This document shows positions 1 to 7,839 of a DNA stretch of 36,883 nt, piece after piece; the stretch's first letter is position 1, and each line of letters begins with the position of its first letter. The DNA lies in NCBI GenBank assembly GCA_035762175.1, contig DASTPP010000200.1, forward strand, positions 1 through 36,883, read 5' to 3'. The notes under the pieces were generated by a model, which saw only the letters and a list, made by a program, of their open reading frames with translations, did not search any database and was not told where the DNA came from. This stretch comes from DASTPP01 sp035762175 (GTDB taxonomy: Bacteria > Myxococcota_A > Polyangia > Polyangiales > Polyangiaceae). The translations under genes were made by a program, and so were the position numbers.

Positions 1-706
1 GCGCCGCCGGGGCGGCCGCCGCCGGGGCCGCGGCGCGCGCCGCCGGGGCGGGCGCCGACGATGCCGGGGCGCGCGCCGCCGATGCCGGGGCGCGCGCCGC
101 TGATGCCGGTGCGGGCGCCGCCGGTACCGGGGCGGCGGCTACCTGCGCGGGGGCGGACGCCGGCGCGGGCGCGGGCACCGACCGGAACGTCGGCCCGTGG
201 TAGCTGACGCCCGGGGGCAGATCGACGGTCGGGAGCACCACGCGGTAGGTGCCGTCGGACCAGCGGAGCATCTGGGTGACGGCGACCTCGCGCTTGTCGC
301 CGCCGCACGAGACCGAGAGCAGCTCGCCGAGCTTGTACGCGGCCTCGCCCCGGATGCCCCCGGAGCGCAGCTCGACCTTGCAGGTCAACGCATTGTCTTC
401 ACAGTACCGGAAGAGCTCGACCGGCGGCCGGTCGGCCAGGGGCCCTTCGAAGGGGTGGGGCTCTTCGGAGCCGCGCTCGCGGGGCGGCAGGCGCTGGTGC
501 ACTTCGAGCTTGGCCGTGGGCCACGCGAGCATTTGGTCGTAGGCCGGCTGCCCCTTCGTGCTGCCGAGCAGGGCGTCGTAAAAGTGTCCGGAAACCAGGT
601 ACACCTGGCCGACGCCGCGTTCGCCCCGGACGAACACGACGCCGGTGAATTCGGCCTTCGCGCACCGCTCGACAACCTCGCGCAACAACGACGCTTCGTC
701 TTTCAT
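1..706 (-). CDS. DUF4388 (PATAN)-like domain protein, 3' end cut by window edge
   Basis: The reading frame is open from an ATG at 706 down to base 1 with no stop, so at least 235 residues are visible and the C-terminus is missing. An AGGACG about 8 nt upstream is a plausible ribosome binding site and supports this start. The N-terminal ~120 residues resemble the DUF4388/PATAN fold seen in deltaproteobacterial regulators: a GVVFVRGERGVGQVYL strand pair, then FYDALLGSTKGQPAYDQMLAW, where a modified basal function has a visible surface output in gliding and signalling proteins. After about residue 175 the chain becomes almost pure Ala/Pro with repeated A-R-A-P-A-S blocks, a probable flexible linker. 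It diverges from the gene at 914, with 207 bp between the two starts. Family assignment rests on pattern resemblance only; a definite function cannot be given. Confidence 0.6.
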   Translation of the reverse strand, partial: MKDEASLLREVVERCAKAEFTGVVFVRGERGVGQVYLVSGHFYDALLGSTKGQPAYDQMLAWPTAKLEVHQRLPPRERGSEEPHPFEGPLADRPPVELFRYCEDNALTCKVELRSGGIRGEAAYKLGELLSVSCGGDKREVAVTQMLRWSDGTYRVVLPTVDLPPGVSYHGPTFRSVPAPAPASAPAQVAAAPVPAAPAPASAARAPASAARAPASSAPAPAARAAAPAAAAPAA

Positions 707-913
707 CGGTCGTCCTGTGGGGCTCGCCCCGGCCCGGGCCGGCAGCGCCCCTACCTTATCCTATCGTTCCGTGCCTTGCCGAAAGAGTCGCTTTTGCGCC
801 GGTGGTCGTTCGCCATACAGACTCGATGTGGGTGGGGCAAAATTGTGCGGCGGACCGCGCGCGACGTCGCTCGTGCGAACTTCCAGAGCCTCGCGTAGGA
901 TGGCTCCGCCTCC

Positions 914-2473
914 ATGTCCCTCGGCTTGCTCGCCCTCGTCGCCGTCGCCGTCGTCGCCGCGCTCGCAGTCGTTTTCATTCGTCGGTCCGGAGGCGATCGT
1001 GGGGGCCTGCCGCCCTCGCCGCCTGCACCCGTGTTGCCGCCCGCGCAGGCGCCCCACTCCCCCGCCGCCGCTCGCCCGCACGAGGCCGGGGCCCACTTCG
1101 CCCCGCCGGCGCAAGGCCCCTCGGGCGCCGCGGCTGGCGAGGCCGCCCTGCCGCCCCCCGCGCCGCCGGCGCCCGCGTGGCCCTCGCCCCTCGGGGCGGC
1201 ACCGCCCCCCGCGCCGCCCGAGCCCGCCGCCGCGCCCCCGGGCCCCTCGCCCTTCGCCATGCAGGCGTCGGCTACGCCCCAAGCGCCCGCCGCGCCCCAA
1301 GCGCCCGCCGCGCCGCCCGCCCTGCCGCCGCCCGCCCACTACACGCCGTCTTCGCCCCTCACCCCGCACCGCACCGCGCTCGCCGCCCCGCAGCCGGTCG
1401 CGCCGCAGCCGATCGCGCCGAGGCCGGCCTCGCCCTTCGGCCCCGCCGCCTCGCCCGTCGCGCCGCCCGCGGCCGCCGCGCCCCCCGCCGCGTCAGACGG
1501 CCGCGATCTCGCCCCCTCGCCGACCCCGCTGCCCGGCGCCGTCGCGCCGCCCGCGGCGAAGGCGCTGGCCGACTCGCCGCGCTCGCCCGCGCCCGCCGCG
1601 GCCGCGCCCGAGCGGCCGAAGAGCAGCGTCGACAGCCCCTTCAAGGTGCCGCCACGCCAGCAAGCCGAGCCCCCCGCCGCCCTCGCGGGCGCCGCCGAGG
1701 CCGTGCCTTCGTCGACGCGCGGGCCGAGCCCCTTCCCGACCGCCGCGCGCGAGCGCCCGGCGCCGGCGAGCGCGCGCGAGCGCCCCAGCCCCGCGAGCGC
1801 CCGCGAGCGCCCGACGCCCGCGAGCGCCCGCGAGCCCTTCGCCGCCCCCGCGGCGCGCGAGCGCCCGACCCCGGCGAGCACGCGCGCGCCCTTCGCCGCC
1901 CCCCCGGCCGCGCGCGAGCAGCCTACGCCCGAGCCGCCCGCCGTCGAGCAAGACGCCCGCTTCGAGCAGCCGACGGTGCCCGACGCGAACCCCGCCACGG
2001 GCGAGTTGCCGGCGGCCGCGAGGGGCCGAGAGACCTCGACCGAGCCCCCGCCCCCCCTCGAAACGCCGGCGCGCGCCCCGAGCGAGCGGCCCCAAGCCGA
2101 GGCCCCGGCGGCCCCGACCCCGGCCCCGGCCGCGCCAGCCGCGGCCGCCCCAGCCCGCCCCGCCGCGGCCCCCGCAAACGAGCTCGAGACGCAAGACCCC
2201 CGCCACCAGAAGGCGCGCCGGCTCGCGCGACTGCTCGTCAACGAGATCAAGCTCTACAACGAAGAGGGCGTCGCCGAAGGGCGCAAGCGCGGCGACCTCT
2301 ACCCGCGCCTCAAAGAGGCCATCGACCTGTCGCTCGAGAACTACCGCCAGCGCGTCCCCGAAGAGGTGAGGGCGAAGTTCGATTACCTCTACGACGAGCT
2401 CTTGCGCCAACTCGCCGACGGCGATCCGCAGAAGCTCGGCCCGGGCGCGCCCCAGCCGAACCCGCCGCGCTAG
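914..2473 (+). CDS. Membrane-anchored Pro/Ala-rich protein with conserved helical C-terminal domain
   Basis: 519 residues. Residues 2-21 form one N-terminal membrane segment followed by RRSGG, so most of the chain is probably cytoplasmic. Residues ~30-425 are a low-complexity Pro/Ala linker, including repeated ARERP(A/S/T)PAS units at about 276-330. The last 89 residues change character: a charged helical domain beginning HQKARRLARLLVNEIKLYN and continuing through DLYPRLKEAIDLS. I recall similar C-terminal blocks at the ends of myxobacterial membrane-anchored proteins, but no function is known to me. The ATG at 914 is chosen because the membrane segment follows directly; the nearest purine-rich stretch (GTAGGA) is about 14 nt upstream and weak. 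Transcribed away from the DUF4388-like gene. Confidence 0.75.
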   Translation: MSLGLLALVAVAVVAALAVVFIRRSGGDRGGLPPSPPAPVLPPAQAPHSPAAARPHEAGAHFAPPAQGPSGAAAGEAALPPPAPPAPAWPSPLGAAPPPAPPEPAAAPPGPSPFAMQASATPQAPAAPQAPAAPPALPPPAHYTPSSPLTPHRTALAAPQPVAPQPIAPRPASPFGPAASPVAPPAAAAPPAASDGRDLAPSPTPLPGAVAPPAAKALADSPRSPAPAAAAPERPKSSVDSPFKVPPRQQAEPPAALAGAAEAVPSSTRGPSPFPTAARERPAPASARERPSPASARERPTPASAREPFAAPAARERPTPASTRAPFAAPPAAREQPTPEPPAVEQDARFEQPTVPDANPATGELPAAARGRETSTEPPPPLETPARAPSERPQAEAPAAPTPAPAAPAAAAPARPAAAPANELETQDPRHQKARRLARLLVNEIKLYNEEGVAEGRKRGDLYPRLKEAIDLSLENYRQRVPEEVRAKFDYLYDELLRQLADGDPQKLGPGAPQPNPPR

Positions 2474-2488
2474 GCTCGGTCCGGCGAA

Positions 2489-2532
2489 GGGAGGGTCGAA
2501 CCCTCACCGGCTGAGGGTCGACCCCTGACCGG
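2489..2532. repeat. Two units of the 22-bp palindromic repeat (left cluster)
   Basis: Two adjacent 22-bp units with cores GAGGGTCGAACCCTC and GAGGGTCGACCCCTG, followed by ACCGG. They match the ten-unit array at 3136-3355 in length, palindromic core and ACCGG/ACCGC joint, and lie just after the stop of the upstream gene. Confidence 0.85.
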
Positions 2533-2578
2533 CTGATACCGACCACGCTTGCTGCGGCCAGGGACGCAGCCTGGCGGT

Positions 2579-2610
2579 GCCGCCCAGCCGCCCAGCCGCC
2601 CAGCCGCCCA
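2579..2610. repeat. Four tandem copies of GCCGCCCA
   Basis: Exact 8-bp tandem repeat, four copies (2579, 2587, 2595, 2603), directly before the left arm of the long inverted repeat at 2614. Because the unit is not a multiple of three and the stretch is non-coding, copy number is free to vary. Confidence 0.9.
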
Positions 2611-2613
2611 GGT

Positions 2614-3060
2614 TGAAACCTGGGCTACGCCAGCACCCCTCGAACGGAGAGCAAAGCCCGGCGCTTCGGCCGGGCTCTCCGAGACGCTTCGACCCGCGCG
2701 CGACGCCTGTCGCACCCGACGCGGGAGCCCGGCCCGAGCGCCGGGCTTGCAGGGCCGTTGCCGCGCTTCTGGCGTAGCCCAGGTTTCAGAGGGTGTTTCA
2801 AAGCGCCGCCCCCGGCTGAAGCCGGGGGCAGCGAACGCCCGCGGAAACGGCCCTCCAAGCCCTGCCCGGAGGCAGGGCTCTCGCGCCGCGCGCCGCGTCG
2901 CGCGCTCGCCCGCAAGACGGAGCCCTTGGGAGCCCGGCCCCCGGCGAGGGGGCGGGCTTTGCGCTCCGAATCGGCGCCGATTCCGCGCGGCACGAAGGGG
3001 CGTCCGCTGCCCCCGACGTGAGTCGGGGGCAGCCCGCGAGCGCGTTTCGAAACACCCTCT
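2614..3060. repeat. Nested inverted-repeat element (REP-like)
   Basis: A perfect 20-bp arm TGAAACCTGGGCTACGCCAG (2614-2633) has its exact reverse complement at 2769-2788. A second arm, AGAGGGTGTTTCAAAGCGC (2788-2806), has a near-perfect partner at 3040-3060 that differs by two inserted bases. Inside are two perfect hairpins: GCCCCCGGC/TGAA/GCCGGGGGC (2808-2829) and an 11-bp stem CTGCCCCCGAC with loop GTGA (3007-3032). The motif CGGAGAGCAAAGCCCG (2645-2660) recurs near 2950-2969 in inverted form with one change and in the patch at 6751-6970. This architecture is like dispersed REP-type palindromes; no transposase is present nearby. Confidence 0.75.
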
Positions 3061-3135
3061 TCAACCTGGGCGCCGTCCTGGGCGGCGTCCGCCCGGCCGC
3101 TTTCTGGCCCCATCACGCGCGCTTGGTATCACCGG

Positions 3136-3355
3136 CTGAGGGTTCAACCCTCCCCGCCTGAGGGTCGACCCCTCCCCGCCTGAGGGTCGAACCCTCACGA
3201 GCTGAGGGTTCAACCCTGACCGCCTGAGGGTTGAACCTTGACCGCCTGAGGGTTGAACCTTGACCGCCTGAGGGTTCAACCCTGACCGCCTGAGGGTTCA
3301 ACCCTGACCGCCTGAGGGTTCAACCCTCACCGGCTGAGGGTTCAACCCTCCTCGG
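3136..3355. repeat. Tandem array of ten 22-bp palindromic units
   Basis: Ten head-to-tail units start at 3136, 3158, 3180, 3202, 3224, 3246, 3268, 3290, 3312 and 3334, each exactly 22 bp, with a decayed eleventh at 3356. The core CTGAGGGTTCAACCCT is an inverted repeat around one central base, joined by a 6-bp linker of the form (C/G)ACCGC or CCCCGC. Units differ by a few substitutions that often keep pairing possible (TTCAA, TCGA, TTGAA centres). There are no unique spacers, so this is not a CRISPR array. Phase 22 is not a multiple of three, against a coding role. Confidence 0.95.
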
Positions 3356-3561
3356 CTGAGCGCTGAACCAGGATTTGTGCGGCCGTGCTGCACGCCGGGT
3401 GGCCTCTTCCGGCAGCGATGGCGGTTGGCCCGGGGGCTGAACGAAGCCGGCCCCCATGCGCCGAGGCGCCCCGACGGGCAGGAGAGCTCGTACCGGCCCT
3501 CGGTGCCGATTCGTGATCGAGCCGCGCCCCCCCGGGCGCGCGCCGCCGGCGTGCGACCCGC

Positions 3562-5214
3562 TCAGGCCTTGGCGGGCTCTTCGTCTTGGCGCAGGTGCGT
3601 CTTCTCTTTGTAGAGCACGGCGACCACGATGAAGACGAGGCCGACGGCCGCCATCGCCATGGCGAAGAAGTTGAAGTACTGCGGGCCGACGAGCTTGTAG
3701 GTCGAGACCTGCGCCTTGGCCGCGTCGAAGCGGCCGACGGTGGCGACGGGGCGGCGGTCGACGCTGTCCATCAGCTTGACGCCCCGGGCCGGGTCGGTCG
3801 CGGCCACGAGGAAGGTGCCGGCGAGCTTCTCTTGTTTGCCGTCGGCCTTCTTCACCTCGAGGCCCGTCTCGCCCGCGAAGTCGATCTTCTGGCCGACGGC
3901 GAAGCCCTCGGCCCCCTCGAGCTTGACCCACGTCTCGGCCCCCGCCTCGGCGGCCGGGGCGCGGAGGGGGCGCACCATCGCGGTGTTGACGGCGGCGGTC
4001 ATCATGTTGCCGACGCTGGTCGAGAGCAGGAAGAGCGACATGATGAAGCTCTTCATGCGCAGGGGCGCCTGCTTGTAGCTGAACTCGAGCGCCGTGATCG
4101 ACACCAGCACTTCGGACGCGGTGAGCACGAGGTAGGCGGCGATCTGCCACCACGCGCTGACCACGTGCCCGGCCTGAATCTGCGCCTCGATCCACGCGAC
4201 GATGAGGAAGGACGCGGCCACCAGGAAGAGCCCGATGCCGATCTTGCGCAGGGGCGTGACGACGAAGAACTTCGACATCAGCGGGTAGACGCCGAAGGTG
4301 AAGACCGGCACCATGCCGAGAATGAAGAGGCCGTTCACGACCTGAATCTGGGCGGGCAGAATGGTGAAGCCGAAGCCCAGGTCCTTGTCCATCAGCGACG
4401 ACTGCGCCTGCAGCGTCCAGGTCTGGCCGTTCGACTGGTCCCACAGGGCCCAGAAGCAGGCGACGAAGAAGTAGATGACGAGCAGGCTGCCGATGGTGCG
4501 CAGGCCCTCCTTCGAGAGCACGTCGTCGAGCCACTTCTTGCCCGCGGGCGGCACCACGGCGAACTTGTGGCGCCCCAGCCAGAAGGCGATCGTGGCGACG
4601 AACATGGCCGCCGCCGGCAGGCCGAAGGCCAGCCCCGGGCCGTACTTGTCGAGCAGGACGGGGCAGAACCAGATCGAGATCGACGACCCCGCGTTGATCG
4701 CGAGGTAGAAGTAGCTGAACGCGCGCTCGATGAGGTGCTGGTTCTTGCTCGTGAACTGGTCGCCGACGTTCGTCGACACGCAGGGCTTGATGCCGCCGGT
4801 GCCGAAGGCGATGAGCGTCAGGCCGGCGTACAGGCCGAGGGTGCCGGGCACCAGCGCGAGCAGGGCGCAGCCGAGCGTGTACGCCATCGAGAACGTGATG
4901 ATCGTGCGGAACTTGCCCCAGAAGACGTCGGACACGATCGCGCCGACGAGCGGGAAGAAGTACGCGCCCGACTTGAAGAGCGAATGAAATGTCGTCGCGT
5001 CCGCGTCGCCCATGCGCAGAAAGCGCGTCATGTAGACGGTCAGAATCGCGTTGATGCCGTAATAGCAGAAGCGCTCGGCGAACTCGTTCGCCACGATGTA
5101 CGGTATGCCCGCGGGCATCCGGTCGTCGCGCGCCTCGGCCTGCTTGGCGCCTTCGGCCCCGGCGGCGGCGCCGCCGTCGGCGGCCTCGGCCGCGGGTGTC
5201 GTCGTCATGCTCAT
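3562..5214 (-). CDS. Proton-dependent oligopeptide transporter (POT/PTR2 family)
   Basis: 550 residues from ATG 5214, which has GGAGG nine bases upstream; the frame stays open further upstream but without transporter sequence. The POT signature E44-F-A-E47-R48-F-C-Y-Y-G marks helix 1, where the family's proton-coupling glutamates and arginine sit. GTGGIKPCVSTNVGDQF (139-154) and FSYFYLAINAGSS (166-178) are the conserved loop and PTR2 motifs, and Glu368 (LTASEVLVS) matches the helix-10 glutamate. POT proteins import di- and tripeptides with protons through the inner membrane. Unusual: about 90 hydrophilic residues (416-508) are inserted before the last membrane helix, making the protein longer than a standard bacterial POT. 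It is monocistronic and diverges from the gene at 5625. Confidence 0.93.
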   Translation of the reverse strand: MSMTTTPAAEAADGGAAAGAEGAKQAEARDDRMPAGIPYIVANEFAERFCYYGINAILTVYMTRFLRMGDADATTFHSLFKSGAYFFPLVGAIVSDVFWGKFRTIITFSMAYTLGCALLALVPGTLGLYAGLTLIAFGTGGIKPCVSTNVGDQFTSKNQHLIERAFSYFYLAINAGSSISIWFCPVLLDKYGPGLAFGLPAAAMFVATIAFWLGRHKFAVVPPAGKKWLDDVLSKEGLRTIGSLLVIYFFVACFWALWDQSNGQTWTLQAQSSLMDKDLGFGFTILPAQIQVVNGLFILGMVPVFTFGVYPLMSKFFVVTPLRKIGIGLFLVAASFLIVAWIEAQIQAGHVVSAWWQIAAYLVLTASEVLVSITALEFSYKQAPLRMKSFIMSLFLLSTSVGNMMTAAVNTAMVRPLRAPAAEAGAETWVKLEGAEGFAVGQKIDFAGETGLEVKKADGKQEKLAGTFLVAATDPARGVKLMDSVDRRPVATVGRFDAAKAQVSTYKLVGPQYFNFFAMAMAAVGLVFIVVAVLYKEKTHLRQDEEPAKA

Positions 5215-5624
5215 CGTGCGGCCTCCGCTTACAACGGCGCCGACCGTATCACACTTCTCGCAGCGCCAAGGGCGAAGGAGACCCGCGACGCGGCGCATCA
5301 GCCGGGTCGGTCGAAGGTCCGCGCGAGCCCGCATCATCTCCGCGCGGGCCCGCGCGCCCGCGGGATAGGGCGGCGAGGTCGTCTGCGAGCGCGCCTGCAC
5401 CCCCGCGGGCCCGCGCGCCCGCGGGGTGAGGGCGGGCAGCAACCCCCGCGGCCCCGGCCCGCCCCCGAGTCGCCGCTCGACCGGGCCCCGCGCCCCCGCT
5501 ACCTTCGGCGCCTCGTGAGGAGCGGCGCGCAAGGTAGGCGGACGGATCGACGCGCGGCGGGGCCGTCGCGCGGGGCCGGGGCGCGCGCCGGCGCGGCGGC
5601 GCGGGGCGGGCGGGGGGCGCGGCC
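5215..5624. other. Divergent 410-bp intergenic region with 22-bp direct repeat
   Basis: Lies between the starts of the POT transporter and the RMD1-like gene, so promoters for both should be here, but none is clear. An exact 22-bp GC-only sequence (5343-5364) recurs at 5404-5425, 61 bp on. It is made of CGCGGGCCCGC followed by GCGCCCGCGGG and is strongly self-complementary. I see no small gene in the rest. Confidence 0.7.
5343..5425. repeat. 22-bp direct repeat, two copies 61 bp apart
   Basis: Identical copies at 5343-5364 and 5404-5425; each is GC-only and can fold on itself (CCGCGGGC/GCCCGCGG-type pairing). Both lie upstream of divergent genes. Confidence 0.85.
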
Positions 5625-6734
5625 GTGAGCGACGCCACGATCGAGCGCGGCAAGGTGCTCGCCTACCGCGTGTTCGACGTGGCAAACGAGATCGCCCTCG
5701 ACGCCGCCGAGCGCCGGCTCGCGGGGCAGAAGGTCAAGCGCCGCATGCGGCTCGGCAAGGAGGGCGCGGCCGAGGCGCTGGTCTTCACCTCGCTCCCGCT
5801 CGAGGTGGGGCTCGGCCGGCGCCCGGTGCGGCTGCAGGGGCGCGAGCTCGAGGCCGATCTCTTCGCGCGCGTCTTCGAGTACGGCGCGATCTCGATCGCG
5901 TTCGAGTTCGACGTCGAGCCCGGCACGACCTTCGCCGCGCTGACGCCGCTCTGCGCCGAGATCTACGAGGCGCCCGCCCTCGAAGAGGCCGGGCGCCGCG
6001 AGGCCGCCGAGCTGCTCGCCCTGGTCGGCGACGCGGCCGAGTCGCCGCGGGTCTGGGGCGGCGTCGAGACGTACACGGTCATCTTCGTCGAGGCCCTCGA
6101 GGGCGCGCCGATGCCCGCCCGCCTCCGCTCTTCGGACGCGCTCGCCAAGCTCTTGCTCGGCGAGCGGGCCGACAAGGGCCTCAGCGAGGACCGGCGCCGG
6201 GACGTGCTCGGGACGGCGCTCTCGTACTTCGACGACGACCTCGTCATCATCGACTGGAACAGCGCCTTCGTGCTCGAGCCGGGCGGGGGGCGCCAGATCC
6301 CCGAGATTTTGGAGTTTGCGACCTCGCAGCTGCTCGAGCACCGCTACTACGACAGCATCCTCGACCGCGAGTTGCTGCGCATCCACGACGAGGTCGCCCG
6401 GGCGCGCCCGCGCTTCCGGCTCTTGCGCAGCCCCTACGCCGCGCTCGCCCGCGAGGTGCTGCGGCGCCTCGTCGAGCTCTGGGAGTTCACCGAGCGCGTC
6501 GACAACGCCCTCAAGGTCATCGGCGACTTCTACCTCGCCCACGTCTACCAGGCGGCGGTGCGGCGGTTCCGCATTCCCGCCTGGCAGGCGAGCCTGAACG
6601 AGAAGAAAGAGCTCGTGCGGCAGGCCTACGAGCTCTTGAAGGGCGACGTCGACATCGGCCGCAGCACCGCGCTCGAGATCGTCATCGTGCTGCTCATCTT
6701 GTTCGAGGTCGTGAACACCCTCGTGCGGCACTGA
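5625..6734 (+). CDS. RMD1/DUF155-like protein with C-terminal membrane segment
   Basis: 369 residues beginning with GTG; the preceding G-rich stretch is only a weak ribosome binding site. Features that resemble the RMD1/YagE (DUF155) family are the FEYGAISIAFEF block (84-95), the central YFDDDLVIIDWNSAFVLEP block (201-219), the HRYYDSILD motif (239-247), and a single hydrophobic helix at the extreme C-terminus (EIVIVLLILFEVVNTLV, 351-367) preceded by a long helical, charged region. Members of that family are tail-anchored proteins; the bacterial ones have no settled biochemical role. The assignment is from overall layout and could be wrong; an uncharacterised myxobacterial family is the alternative. 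It stands alone, followed by a palindrome-rich patch. Confidence 0.6.
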   Translation: MSDATIERGKVLAYRVFDVANEIALDAAERRLAGQKVKRRMRLGKEGAAEALVFTSLPLEVGLGRRPVRLQGRELEADLFARVFEYGAISIAFEFDVEPGTTFAALTPLCAEIYEAPALEEAGRREAAELLALVGDAAESPRVWGGVETYTVIFVEALEGAPMPARLRSSDALAKLLLGERADKGLSEDRRRDVLGTALSYFDDDLVIIDWNSAFVLEPGGGRQIPEILEFATSQLLEHRYYDSILDRELLRIHDEVARARPRFRLLRSPYAALAREVLRRLVELWEFTERVDNALKVIGDFYLAHVYQAAVRRFRIPAWQASLNEKKELVRQAYELLKGDVDIGRSTALEIVIVLLILFEVVNTLVRH

Positions 6735-6750
6735 GCGGCGGCCGGCGGCC

Positions 6751-6970
6751 CGGACTGGAAGTCCGGGGCACGGCGTCCCCACCTCGTGCCGCGCGGCTTC
6801 GACCCGATCCGGAGAGCAAAGCCCGGCCCTCGCTGGGGCCGGGCTCCCGCGGGCTTCGGCTTGCCGGGCGAGCGGGCGCAGCGGCGCGCGGCGCGCGAGC
6901 CCGCCCCCAACGAGGGGCGGGCTTTGCTCTCCGTCCGAACGGGGTACGCCGTGCCCCGTACTTTCAGTGC
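6751..6970. repeat. Second nested inverted-repeat patch sharing a motif with 2614-3060
   Basis: Outer arms TCCGGGGCACGGCGTCCCC (6762-6780) and GGGGTACGCCGTGCCCCGTA (6941-6960) are near-perfect reverse complements. Inner arms CGGAGAGCAAAGCCCGGCC (6810-6828) and GGGGCGGGCTTTGCTCTCCG (6913-6932) are also complementary. The inner motif CGGAGAGCAAAGCCCG is identical to 2645-2660. The patch sits between the convergent ends of the RMD1-like and lectin-lipoprotein genes and has no coding support. Confidence 0.8.
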
Positions 6971-6987
6971 GGGGCCGCCGGGCGCGC

Positions 6988-7839
6988 CTACGGGCCCGGC
7001 GGCGGCCGCTCGCAGAGGAAGATGTAGGCGTTGGTGCAGACGCGGTCGTGCAGCAGAAAGCCCGAGGTGTTGATGGCCGCGCCGCAGTCCTCGTCGACGC
7101 CGTCGCTGGGCTCGCCGGCGGGCGCGTTCCACGGGAAGCCGGAGGGCCCGAGGGGCTCGCCGTTCTCCCAGGCGTACGAGAGGTTGACGTCGATGTCCTG
7201 GGCGCCCGTCCAGACGGGCTCGGCGACGCCGAACGACTCGCCGAGCGTCTGGGCGAGGACGTCGAACTCGGATTGATCGCTATACGTGGCGAGGTGCGCG
7301 CCGCCGGGCAGGCCGCCGCAGCGCGCGCGGGCGTCCGGCCAGGCGATCGGCTCGCGGAAGAGCAGGTAGCAGTGCTCGGTGCCCTGGTCGAAGAACGCCT
7401 GGGCGCCCGCGGCCTGGCAGCGAATCTCGCAGAAGGGCGAGCAGGTCTCGTCGCCCGTGGGCGAGCCGCTGTCGCAGGCCTCGCCCGGGTCGAGGCGCCC
7501 GTCGCCGCAGCGGTGCCCCGGCAGCTGGTTGCCCCCCGAGCCGGCGCCGCCCGAGCCGCCGGTCGTGCCCACGCCGCCCGAACCCGCGCCGCCCGAGCCC
7601 GCGCCGCCCGCGCCGCCCGAGCCACCGGTCGCGCTCGAGCCCGCGCCCCCGGTGCCCGGGCCGCCGGTGGGGTTCGAGCCGCCTGCGCCCGCCTTGCTGC
7701 CGCCGCCGCCCCCCTCGCCCGTCGGTTCGTCTTCGGCACGAAGGGTGTCGAAGTTCATCGTCAACGAGCAAGCAGATAGCAATGGCCACGCGGCACACCA
7801 GTACGCGAGGGGCAGAACGTACGATCGTGTAGGGGGCAT
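6988..7839 (-). CDS. Lipoprotein with Gly-rich linker, Cys-rich repeat and C-type lectin-like domain
   Basis: 283 residues from ATG 7839; the frame extends 64 codons upstream, but this start places a lipoprotein signal peptide exactly right (hydrophobic stretch 8-20, lipobox LLSAC, lipidated Cys24). Residues ~38-104 are a TGGSGGAGSGG linker. Residues 110-142 (CGDGRLDPGEACDSG...CSPFCEIRC) match the myxobacterial DUF4215-type Cys-rich repeat. Residues ~152-277 read as a C-type lectin-like domain: HCYLLF opening, WPDARARC, HLATYSDQSEFD, a W-TGAQD strand, EPSDG with EDC, and a closing FLLHDRVCTNAYIFLCE. The WND calcium motif is altered (LLHD), so sugar binding is uncertain. It probably sits on the outer membrane and faces the periplasm or exterior. 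Confidence 0.88.
   Translation of the reverse strand: MPPTRSYVLPLAYWCAAWPLLSACSLTMNFDTLRAEDEPTGEGGGGGSKAGAGGSNPTGGPGTGGAGSSATGGSGGAGGAGSGGAGSGGVGTTGGSGGAGSGGNQLPGHRCGDGRLDPGEACDSGSPTGDETCSPFCEIRCQAAGAQAFFDQGTEHCYLLFREPIAWPDARARCGGLPGGAHLATYSDQSEFDVLAQTLGESFGVAEPVWTGAQDIDVNLSYAWENGEPLGPSGFPWNAPAGEPSDGVDEDCGAAINTSGFLLHDRVCTNAYIFLCERPPPGP

Larger units (their letters stand above)
2474..3561. other. 1.1 kb non-coding, palindrome-dense intergenic region
   Basis: No convincing gene is present. The frames that stay open are translations of palindromes and are supported by neither start signals nor familiar protein sequence. The stretch holds, in order: two 22-bp palindromic units (2489-2532), a GCCGCCCA x4 tandem repeat (2579-2610), a nested inverted-repeat block (2614-3060), ten further 22-bp palindromic units (3136-3355) and about 200 bp with nothing recognised. 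It lies between two convergent genes, so it contains no obvious need for a promoter. Confidence 0.75.

Noticed and set aside
2530..3131. TGATACC at 2535 and GGTATCA at 3125 as terminal inverted repeats of a transposon
   Set aside because: Only 7 bp match, with no target duplication or transposase; chance is sufficient.
2549..3139. Open frames on both strands in the palindrome-rich region read as genes
   Set aside because: They are translations of inverted repeats in several frames, with no starts, ribosome binding sites or known families.
3136..3355. Could be a CRISPR array
   Set aside because: Units are contiguous with no unique spacers, 22 bp is short, and no cas gene is near.
5215..5240. 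TGTGATAC near the POT start as a -10 element
   Set aside because: No matching -35 at suitable spacing was found.
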